This document shows, one piece after another, positions 1 through 5,260 of a stretch of DNA of 6,280 nucleotides (position 1 is its first letter; the number at the start of each line of letters is the position of its first letter). Below the pieces are notes generated by a model, which saw nothing but the letters and a program-made list of their open reading frames with translations, did no database searches and was not told the origin of the DNA. The position numbers and the translations under genes were made by a program. The stretch spans positions 28,019 to 34,298 of the forward strand of contig DGKN01000242.1 of assembly GCA_002387005.1 (NCBI GenBank), written 5' to 3'. This DNA comes from Propionibacteriaceae bacterium UBA4569. GTDB lineage: Bacteria > Actinomycetota > Actinomycetes > Propionibacteriales > Propionibacteriaceae.

Positions 1-321
1 GGACTCGACGTAGTTGCGCAGCGCGTAGGTGGCGTCGCGGGCCTGGTCGACGGGGTGGATCGGTTTGTCACCGCTGCCCTGGTCGAGACGCCAGTCGGTG
101 CCGTCGTGCCAGACGTGGCCCCCCTTCACCTCGATGGTGACGATGCCGGAGCCGGGGATCAGCGCCAGCAGGTCGACCTCGTGGTCCTTGGTCTGGTCGC
201 TGACCCGCAGGTTGGCGAGGACGAGTGAGTCGGGGTCCAGTTGCCGGACGAGGCGGTCGTGGACGTCCCTCTCCGACTGGTTGGTGAACCTTGGTGCAGT
301 TCCGGGGGTGCGGGCGGGCAT
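1..321 (-). CDS. NERD (nuclease-related domain) protein, N-terminal 107 residues, cut by the left window edge
   Basis: Reading leftward from the ATG at 321-319 gives 107 codons with no stop before the edge. The protein opens with a short polar stretch (MPARTPGTAPRF), a helix-like segment (SERDVHDRLVRQL), then HEVDLLALIPGSGIVTIEVKGG (residues 48-69, D50 and E64-V-K66), followed by an aromatic and polar stretch with WHDG. This D...ExK spacing with a hydrophobic strand between is the hallmark of NERD domains, a branch of the PD-(D/E)XK nuclease fold. Family members either stand alone or carry a C-terminal helicase; the missing part cannot be judged here. There is no Shine-Dalgarno before the ATG. 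The gene diverges from the OGG-like gene across 110 bp. The frame starting at the ATG at 329-327 does not agree. A nuclease or DNA-processing role is inferred from the family. Confidence 0.82.
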   Translation of the reverse strand, partial: MPARTPGTAPRFTNQSERDVHDRLVRQLDPDSLVLANLRVSDQTKDHEVDLLALIPGSGIVTIEVKGGHVWHDGTDWRLDQGSGDKPIHPVDQARDATYALRNYVES

Positions 322-327
322 GGACGC

Positions 328-333
328 ATGCTG
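328..333 (-). promoter_or_regulatory. Possible -10 element for a leaderless NERD-gene transcript
   Basis: On the minus strand the hexamer CAGCAT occupies -12 to -7 relative to the ATG at 321. It keeps the second-position A and sixth-position T of the actinobacterial TANNNT -10 motif but lacks the first T. No ribosome binding site precedes the start, so a leaderless transcript is possible. No convincing -35 was seen. This is weaker than the equivalent sites at 420-425 and 3076-3081. Confidence 0.25.
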
Positions 334-419
334 CCAGCCGGCCAACGCCCGTGTGGGCTGGGGAGCGGGCTTTGGCGAACCTTCAGCCGATTGTTGGGTC
401 AGCTGTCCATGAGGCGCCC

Positions 420-425
420 TAGCAT
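420..425 (+). promoter_or_regulatory. -10 hexamer TAGCAT placed for leaderless transcription of the OGG-like gene
   Basis: TAGCAT fits the actinobacterial TANNNT -10 consensus. Its last base lies 7 bases before the A of the ATG at 432, so the expected transcription start is the first base of the start codon. The start has no Shine-Dalgarno; the nearest purine run, GAGG at 411-414, is 17 bases away. No good -35 is visible at a 16-18 base spacer, which is common at actinobacterial leaderless promoters. It would drive the OGG-like/GmrSD operon. Confidence 0.5.
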
Positions 426-431
426 GTCGCC

Positions 432-1211
432 ATGGCCAAGCCTCGTCCCATCGCACCCCAAGATCTGCGCCTCCCCGACCACGTGGCATCGCAGCTCGGA
501 CGGCGGCAGGATCGCATCCTCAACCACGGCTTCCCCGCCGCCTCAATCGGCCCCGGCTGGTGGCACGCCCGAGTCCCCGCTGCCCAGGCTGTGACCCTGG
601 CCGATCACGGGGGGGGCCTACTGCTGACGCGCGGGGATCTGTTCGAGATGGGCCGGGCGGCGTCACGGCCCGGAGCGACGGACGATGACGTGTGTACGCT
701 CCTGTGGAACACCCTCGCGTGGGGCACTGGGAAGAACCAACGTGGCAACACTTCGCGGATTCGCTCGCTGACGAACGCCCCCGAGGGCGAGGGTCGCATC
801 CACATACTGCGCACCGCCGCCCAAGCCGCAGCCGCAGGCAACCCCCGCTTGGCCTACTCGACGCTGATCCGCCGCGGCGGCGGAGTCATTCCCGGCCTCG
901 GGCCCGCCTTCTTCACCAAGTTCCTCTATTTCGCATCCGAGGACGCACCGGCGAGTGAGTCGGCCGCAGGGACGAGGTGCCTGATCCTCGATGCTCGGGT
1001 CGCAAGTAGCCTCGCCGCGGCTGGTTGGACCAGCCTCCCCCACCGAGGGAGCAGCTACAGCGCGAATTGGTACACAGACACCTATGTGAGCTATTGCGAC
1101 CTGCTGGCCAGATGCGCGCGCGAACAGTCCCAACATCTCGGGGTCAAGGTGTTCCCGGACGAGATTGAACGAGCCCTCTTCGAGGGCCCAACCGACCACA
1201 CAGAGAGCTGA
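432..1211 (+). CDS. OGG-fold (8-oxoguanine DNA glycosylase-like) protein
   Basis: The 259-residue product resembles the actinobacterial '8-oxoguanine DNA glycosylase OGG fold' proteins. In order one sees an N-terminal region, LLWNTLAWGTG (residues 89-99), a charged helix, then IPGLGPAFFTKFLYFA (residues ~152-167), which looks like a helix-hairpin-helix GxG loop followed by a helix. CLILDARVASSL follows, then an aromatic C-terminal helical part ending FPDEIERALFEG. K163 and D187 are plausible counterparts of the catalytic lysine and aspartate of OGG1 (K249 and D268), though K163 lies a few residues further from the GxG loop than in OGG1. The expected role is removal of a damaged or modified base from DNA; the substrate is unknown. 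The ATG at 432 has no Shine-Dalgarno and is probably leaderless. The next gene starts 2 bases after the stop, so the two are co-transcribed. Open frames on the opposite strand are shadows. Confidence 0.78.
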   Translation: MAKPRPIAPQDLRLPDHVASQLGRRQDRILNHGFPAASIGPGWWHARVPAAQAVTLADHGGGLLLTRGDLFEMGRAASRPGATDDDVCTLLWNTLAWGTGKNQRGNTSRIRSLTNAPEGEGRIHILRTAAQAAAAGNPRLAYSTLIRRGGGVIPGLGPAFFTKFLYFASEDAPASESAAGTRCLILDARVASSLAAAGWTSLPHRGSSYSANWYTDTYVSYCDLLARCAREQSQHLGVKVFPDEIERALFEGPTDHTES

Positions 1212-1213
1212 CC

Positions 1214-3067
1214 GTGGACGCAAAGACCTACCAACTCCAGGAAATCCTGAAGCCTGAGCGCAGGTACCTCATACCCACCTTCCAGCGCGACTATGAGTGG
1301 ACGGAGGAGGGGCAGTGGCGCCTGTTGTTCGAGGACTTGGCAAACACGACTGACCGCCTGCTCTCCGCTCGCGAGACTGCTGGCGGGGCGTCAGGAATCC
1401 CGGAGAACCGCGTCCAGCCGCATTTCATGGGGGCGGTGGTTCTGGCCAGCCTCCCCTATCCCACTGGGGGCGTCGCCCCTCGCTCGGTGATCGACGGTCA
1501 GCAGCGCCTCACCACCGTCCAGTTGCTGTGCCGTGGGCTCCTTGATGTCCTGCTCGACAACGAGTCCGAGCGTGCCAAGTCCGTTCGTCGAATGCTGTTC
1601 AACCCGGATGACGTCATCGAGTCGGACGCGGAGCGGTACAAGGTCTGGCCGCGACGGAGGGACCGTGAAGTCTGGCCACTTGCGATGGGGGAGGAACGGC
1701 CGGACGGCTCGGAACACCGTGACCATCTCTACGTGAAGGCAAGGCGCTACTTCCGTGAAGCCGCGGCGTCCTATGCGACCGATGAAGACGGGATCGTCAG
1801 CAAGGCCCGCCTTGCCGCACTAGCCGACGCATTCGGGGCCCTGTTCAAGCTTGTGGTCATCGACCTCGACGACAACGACGATGCCCAGGTGATCTTCGAG
1901 GTTCTCAACGGTCGCCAGACGCCGCTGTCAGCGATCGACCTCGTGAAGAACCTCCTGTTCCTCCGAGCGGAACTCCAGCAGGTCGACGTGGAGTCGCTGT
2001 ACGACCGTTACTGGGCCCAATTCGACGATCCTTGGTGGAAGTCGACCGTTGGCATCGGCCATGCAACCCGTGGTCGACGAGACGTCCTCCTCTCGATCTG
2101 GCTGACCGCCGCCACAGGCGAGGAGGCAAACGTCGCGAACCTGTACCGGGAGACTCGTGAGTACCTCGATCGAGGCCCCTCTCCCGAGGTGGTCCTCAAG
2201 AACCTCAACGAGTTCGCCCGCGGTTACCGTGAGGTCTACGGCGCGGAACCAGTCGAAGATGACCGGCTGGCCCGCTCGTACGCGACGGTCCGCGCGCTGG
2301 AGATCACGACCGCAATGCCCTTGCTGGTCTGGCTACGCACTTTGCGCGACGCATTTCCGCGTGAGGAGCACGTCGCTGCCGCCCGCGCGGTCGAGTCCTG
2401 GGCGATCCGGCGCATGATGCTGGGACGGCAAACACGTGGGTACGGCGCGCACCTGGCCCGTGTCCTGAAGAAGGCACAAGACGCCCACACCACGGGAGCC
2501 CCCGTCCTTCCCATGATCGTCGAGGAACTGCAGAGGGGGTCCTTGGGTTGGCCGAGCGATACCGAACTCCTCGAGGGATTCCGGTACAACCGCTTCTACA
2601 ACTGGATCTCGCAGCAACGAATGCGGCTGGTGCTCGGCGCCATCGACAAATACCTGCGGGAGAATGACCCTCACGAGCCGGCCGCCTCGGTCGCGTACGA
2701 CAGCCTCCAGATCGAACACGTCATGCCGCAGAAGTGGCTTGAGAACTGGCCGATCCTCGGGGAGGACGGTGCGCCGATTGTTCCTTCAGACGACGACCCG
2801 ATCTGGCTAAAGCACCAAGCTGACCGGGACGCCTACGTCCATCGCATCGGGAACCTGACATTGGTCACCGGAAACTTCAACCTGGATGTCTCTAACCGGG
2901 CCTGGGACGAGAAGCGTCTGGAGTTCATGAAGCAGAAGTCACTTGTGATCAACTACCCGATCGCCAACAGCGAGGCGTGGGGCGAGAGCCAGATCACTGA
3001 ACGAGCCGAGCGTCTGGCCGGCGTGGCGCTCCAGATCTGGCCCTCCCCTGACCACCTGACATCGTGA
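1214..3067 (+). CDS. GmrSD-type DUF262-DUF1524 protein (putative modification-dependent restriction endonuclease)
   Basis: This 617-residue protein is complete. The N-terminal DUF262 (GmrS-like, ParB-like fold) domain shows IPTFQRDYEW (residues 20-29) and VIDGQQRLTT (residues 92-101, D94-G-Q-Q-R98), the nucleotide-binding motif that powers cleavage in GmrSD and SspE. FEVLNGRQTPLSAIDLVKNLL is the usual following segment. A helical middle leads to the C-terminal DUF1524 (GmrD-like) HNH or His-Me finger nuclease: IEHVMPQ (H502 as candidate catalytic residue) and HRIGNLTLVTGNFN (residues 543-556), then an Asn/Lys helix. Known relatives cut phage DNA carrying glucosylated hydroxymethylcytosine (GmrSD, BrxU) or respond to phosphorothioate marks (SspE); which mark this one senses cannot be read. 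The GTG start follows the OGG-like stop by 2 bases, with GAGAG at 1203-1207 as a weak ribosome site. All motifs look intact. Confidence 0.9.
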   Translation: MDAKTYQLQEILKPERRYLIPTFQRDYEWTEEGQWRLLFEDLANTTDRLLSARETAGGASGIPENRVQPHFMGAVVLASLPYPTGGVAPRSVIDGQQRLTTVQLLCRGLLDVLLDNESERAKSVRRMLFNPDDVIESDAERYKVWPRRRDREVWPLAMGEERPDGSEHRDHLYVKARRYFREAAASYATDEDGIVSKARLAALADAFGALFKLVVIDLDDNDDAQVIFEVLNGRQTPLSAIDLVKNLLFLRAELQQVDVESLYDRYWAQFDDPWWKSTVGIGHATRGRRDVLLSIWLTAATGEEANVANLYRETREYLDRGPSPEVVLKNLNEFARGYREVYGAEPVEDDRLARSYATVRALEITTAMPLLVWLRTLRDAFPREEHVAAARAVESWAIRRMMLGRQTRGYGAHLARVLKKAQDAHTTGAPVLPMIVEELQRGSLGWPSDTELLEGFRYNRFYNWISQQRMRLVLGAIDKYLRENDPHEPAASVAYDSLQIEHVMPQKWLENWPILGEDGAPIVPSDDDPIWLKHQADRDAYVHRIGNLTLVTGNFNLDVSNRAWDEKRLEFMKQKSLVINYPIANSEAWGESQITERAERLAGVALQIWPSPDHLTS

Positions 3068-3075
3068 AGCCCCAC

Positions 3076-3081
3076 TAAGCT
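3076..3081 (+). promoter_or_regulatory. -10 hexamer TAAGCT placed for leaderless transcription of the hsdM remnant
   Basis: TAAGCT matches TANNNT and ends exactly 7 bases before the GTG at 3088, the same geometry as at 420-425. The GTG has no Shine-Dalgarno. It lies in the 20-base gap after the GmrSD stop and suggests the ancestral type I operon had its own leaderless promoter besides any read-through. No clear -35 was found. Confidence 0.42.
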
Positions 3082-3087
3082 CGCGCC

Positions 3088-3258
3088 GTGATCACCGGTG
3101 AAGTCAAAGGCAAGGTCAACCGCGTCTGGGACGCCTTCTAGTCTGGGGCATCTCCAACTCGCTGGAAGTGATCGAACAGATCACCTACCTTCTCTTCCTG
3201 CGCCGTCTGGACGAAATCCAGACCCTGGCCGAGGGCAAGGCCCGCTTCACCGGCGGCG
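3088..3258 (+). pseudogene. hsdM: hsdM 5' remnant (type I R-M methyltransferase subunit), broken by a stop and a frameshift
   Basis: The GTG frame reads ITGEVKGKVNRVWDAF and then hits TAG at 3139-3141, where HsdM proteins normally have Trp (the usual motif is [23 protein letters not shown]). Just after, GGGG at 3145-3148 is one G short, so the rest of the motif continues in the next frame: [31 protein letters not shown]. These two lesions cut off translation after 17 codons. HsdM-like sequence ends near 3250-3275, where the frame runs straight into HsdR-like sequence; the end given here is approximate. The SAM-binding and catalytic domains of HsdM are absent, since only about 57 of several hundred codons remain. 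The HsdM N-terminus normally contributes to assembly of the methyltransferase complex. The fragment follows the GmrSD-type gene by 20 bases on the same strand. Confidence 0.85.
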
Positions 3259-3862
3259 TGATTCAGCGCCTGCGGGACCTTCTGCAGTTCGTCCCCAAGA
3301 CACGACGCAACACGGTGTACACCGACTTCGAGGACGCGCTGTTCGAGGGTGAGCAGGTCGTGCTGCCGACCGTTGCGTCGGGCGTCGATGCACGACGGTT
3401 CCCGCAGAAGGTGGAGGAGCACCTGCGAACCCACCAGGACAACATCGCGCTCCAGCGGTTGCTGCGGAACAAGCCGCTGACGGGCGACGATGTCGAGGCG
3501 TTGGAACGGATGTTGGTCGACTCCGGCAGCCCACGCGCCGACATCATGTGGCACAGCGACCATACCGGCGGCCTCGGTTTGTTCATCCGATCGTTGGTGG
3601 GGATCGATCGAGCGGCATGCAGGAAACCTTCGCGAACTTCCTCGATGACGGTCGGCACACGGTCCAGCAGATTCGCTTCGTGAACCTCATCATCGAGGAG
3701 CTGACGCGAAACGGTCAGATGGAACCCTCCCGACTGTTCGAGCCGCCCTACATCGACCACGCCCCGGCCGGTCCGACCATGGTCTTCGAGGAACCGGACG
3801 TCGACAAGATCGTCAGCATCATCCGGGCCGTGAAGAGGCACGCGCTGACTCAAAGAGCCTAG
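3259..3862 (+). pseudogene. hsdR: hsdR 3' remnant (type I R-M restriction subunit, EcoEI-type C-terminal domain)
   Basis: From about 3259 the frame reads QRLRDLLQFVPKTRR then NTVYTDFEDALFEGEQVVLP. It continues through HQDNIALQRLLRNKPLTGDDVEALERML and GLGLFIRSLVGIDRAA, which is the C-terminal helical domain of EcoEI-type HsdR subunits. At 3611-3617 one base is missing: the continuation starts at 3617 (MQETFANFLDDGRHTVQQ, then IRFVNLIIEELTRNG, EPSRLFEPPYIDHAP) and ends at TAG 3860-3862. The nuclease domain and the two RecA-like motor domains are absent, as is any hsdS. The piece is joined in frame to the hsdM fragment, so an internal deletion removed the middle of the operon. There is no credible start or ribosome site for separate expression. 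HsdR normally translocates and cuts unmethylated DNA; this fragment cannot. Confidence 0.85.
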
Positions 3863-3926
3863 AACAACTACCAGACTTCGTTTGCCACGGGCTAGCTCCA
3901 CTGTTGCGACGGACCCGTGCGGCACC

Positions 3927-3950
3927 TTGGCGCCAAATTCACCTATTTGG
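3927..3950. repeat. Palindrome plus inverted repeat in the gap before the DUF4352 gene
   Basis: In the 229-bp gap 3863-4091, TTGGCGCCAA (3927-3936) is a perfect 10-bp palindrome. It overlaps a second inverted repeat, CCAAAT (3933-3938) and ATTTGG (3945-3950), separated by 6 bases. No T-run follows. It could be an operator, a weak terminator after the hsdR remnant, or chance. A further pair, CCTTTC (3988-3993) and GAAAGG (4007-4012), lies downstream. Otherwise the gap shows no gene or clear promoter. Confidence 0.25.
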
Positions 3951-4091
3951 GTGTTGGGAGGCAGGGTTTGTCGTTCGCGGAAGCTCACCTTTCCTGATGA
4001 CCCCCTGAAAGGAACTTGATTCTTGCTGTCAGCGCCCTCGAGAGTGGGACCCTAATGGTCGAGCTACCGCCCACAACAGCACCGAGGAAAC

Positions 4092-4781
4092 ATGATGTCT
4101 ACCAATCCCAACCTGTACAAGGATGCAAAGGCACAAGCCAAGGCGGCGAAGGCATATGCAAAAGCGAACCGTCCTTGGTACAGCAAGAAGCGCTTCTGGG
4201 CCCTCGGCGTGGTGCTGCTGGCGCTGCTAGCGGGCATTTTCGGCGGAGGGGACGATTCTTCCGACCCTGCTGCTGACAAGGCTGGCGCTAAGGTCCAAAC
4301 CACTGCAGCGGCTCCGGCGACCAAGGCGGAGACTACGGCCCCCGCCGTAGATAAGGCCACCGAAGCGGCAGCTCCAAAGATCGGTGAGACCATCAGCTAC
4401 AACACCTACGATTTCACCGTGAACTCGGTGAAGTGCGGCGTATCTACCGTCGGGGGTGAATACTTCAAAGAGACCGCCCAAGGGCAGTTCTGTCTCGTCT
4501 CTCTCAAGGTGAAGAACACCGGCACCAAGGCGCAGCTATTTACAAGCAACGAACAGAAGCTTCTGGATGCCAAGGGCAATGAGTACAGCTACAGCAGCGA
4601 GGCGACAGTTGCCCTCATGAGCCAGAAGGGGGAAAGTGACCTCTGGCTCAAGGAGATCAATCCCGGAAACTCGGTCACCAGCCAAATCGTCTTCGATATC
4701 CCGAGCGACGTGGAGCCCACCATCCTGCACCTCAGCGACGGCGGATTAACGGACAAGGGCATCGACGTCGCGCTGTCCTGA
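4092..4781 (+). CDS. Membrane-anchored DUF4352 (telokin-like) domain protein
   Basis: The 229-residue product starts with a Lys/Ala-rich cytoplasmic segment (AKAQAKAAKAYAKANRPWY). One transmembrane helix follows at about residues 35-50 (FWALGVVLLALLAGIF), then GGGDDSSD and a low-complexity Ala/Thr/Lys linker (~54-95). The extracytoplasmic DUF4352 domain spans about 97-229: IGETISYNTYDFTVNSVKCG, GQFCLVSLKVKNTGTKA, LLDAKGNEYSY, and INPGNSVTSQIVFDIP near the end. C115 and C134 could form a disulfide. DUF4352 is an immunoglobulin-like fold common in actinobacterial cell-surface proteins; its function is unknown. GAGG at 4084-4087 is 4 bases from the ATG at 4092 and 7 from the next ATG at 4095, so 4095 may be the true start. 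The gene is less GC-rich than its neighbours (31 of 60 bases G+C at 4501-4560). It is monocistronic, closed by the terminator at 4809-4842. Confidence 0.85.
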   Translation: MMSTNPNLYKDAKAQAKAAKAYAKANRPWYSKKRFWALGVVLLALLAGIFGGGDDSSDPAADKAGAKVQTTAAAPATKAETTAPAVDKATEAAAPKIGETISYNTYDFTVNSVKCGVSTVGGEYFKETAQGQFCLVSLKVKNTGTKAQLFTSNEQKLLDAKGNEYSYSSEATVALMSQKGESDLWLKEINPGNSVTSQIVFDIPSDVEPTILHLSDGGLTDKGIDVALS

Positions 4782-4808
4782 GCGCTCGATCTAACACCAT
4801 CGGCATCT

Positions 4809-4842
4809 GAGGGCGCCGCGCCTGGCAGGGCGCGGCGCCCTC
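4809..4842 (+). terminator. Strong stem-loop terminator after the DUF4352 gene
   Basis: GAGGGCGCCGCGCC (4809-4822) and its exact reverse complement (4829-4842) form a 14-bp perfect stem, 13 of whose pairs around the single A-T are G-C, closed by a 6-base TGGCAG loop. It lies 27 bases after the DUF4352 stop. There is no following T-tract, which is usual for actinobacterial hairpin terminators. Being symmetric, it could also stop leftward transcription. It separates the DUF4352 gene from the DUF6508/ADP-ribosylglycohydrolase region. Confidence 0.85.
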
Positions 4843-4928
4843 ATTCGCGCAGCGACAAGGAGCTGTGAGCAACTTCAACGGAACAGCCCCAGCGCCGCCC
4901 CGGTCACGAATCCCTTGGTGTCTCAAGC

Positions 4929-4935
4929 AGAGGGA
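4929..4935 (+). promoter_or_regulatory. Ribosome binding site fixing the DUF6508-like start
   Basis: AGAGGGA ends 5 bases before the ATG at 4941, a well-placed Shine-Dalgarno. It supports 4941 as the original start of the broken DUF6508-like frame. It also argues against the longer frames beginning at 4865 or 4915, which overlap this region. Confidence 0.55.
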
Positions 4936-4940
4936 TTGGC

Positions 4941-5260
4941 ATGTCGATCGTCAACTCCCGAATCACACCCGAGCGACTGGCAGGTGTCCGCACCCTGCAC
5001 CGCCATCTGCAAGAGGGCCTTCACGGCTCATTGGAACGGTGGCGACACGGACTCCAACGGCTGCACCACCATGCCGTGGCCGGACTATCCGAGTTGGCTG
5101 CTCGATGGCGTTTGGAACGCCATCGACCTCCTCATGCTGGACCTAGGCTTCCGACGCTCGAAGTTCTCGCTCGAAGTTCTGGAGGGATCAGACACGGATC
5201 CCCACCGCGTCCCTCGAAGAACTCACCTCACTGTTCGCGAGCTACGGCCATGGCGAGCGC
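4941..5260 (+). pseudogene. DUF6508-like protein, broken by two +1 frameshifts; originally continuous with the ADP-ribosylglycohydrolase
   Basis: No single frame makes sense, but three joined pieces do. From the ATG at 4941 one reads ITPERLAGVRTLHRHLQEG; from about 5018 the next frame gives FTAHWNGGDTDSNG, TMPWPDYPSWLL and WNAIDLLMLDLGFRRSKF; from about 5181 the third frame gives RIPTASLEELTSLF and GERMCDGLIASG, then RLLELL. The order resembles DUF6508: a 'PER' helix, an F-x-x-x-W strand, a MPW motif, a helix, then an 'ER-x-C-x-G' helix with G-x-L before a final RL helix. The first shift lies near GAGGGCC (5015-5021). The second is explained by an exact 13-bp tandem duplication (5155-5180). 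The function of DUF6508 is unknown. After the second shift the frame runs with no stop into the glycohydrolase, so the ancestor was probably one fused protein. The family call is from pattern memory only. Confidence 0.55.
5155..5180 (+). repeat. Exact 13-bp tandem duplication (CGCTCGAAGTTCT twice)
   Basis: CGCTCGAAGTTCT occurs at 5155-5167 and again at 5168-5180 with no mismatch. Thirteen is 12 plus 1, so one extra copy shifts the frame by +1, exactly the shift seen between the DUF6508-like middle and C-terminal segments. Removing one copy gives a continuous reading: GFRRSKFWRDQTRIPTASLE. It looks like a recent replication slippage event. Confidence 0.93.

Noticed and set aside
281..383. Near-repeat TTGGTGAACCTT (281-292) and TTGGCGAACCTT (372-383)
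   Set aside because: One copy is within the NERD coding sequence and the pair has a mismatch; probably chance rather than an operator pair.
29..412. 127-codon open frame on the plus strand
   Set aside because: It is antisense to the NERD reading, has no family-like motifs and is rich in Ser/Trp/Arg as expected from a shadow frame in GC-rich DNA.
663..1223. 186-codon open frame on the minus strand
   Set aside because: It lies wholly antisense to the OGG-like gene, whose motifs are clear; no ribosome site or recognisable domain.
3263..3988. 241-codon open frame on the minus strand over the hsdR remnant
   Set aside because: The plus strand carries clear HsdR motifs in two frames; the minus reading has low-complexity Arg/Ser stretches and no domain.
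4016..4276. TTG-start frame preceded by AAAGGA, overlapping the DUF4352 gene
   Set aside because: It shares its sequence with the clear DUF4352 frame, which has its own ribosome site and a transmembrane segment; the overlapping reading has no motif.
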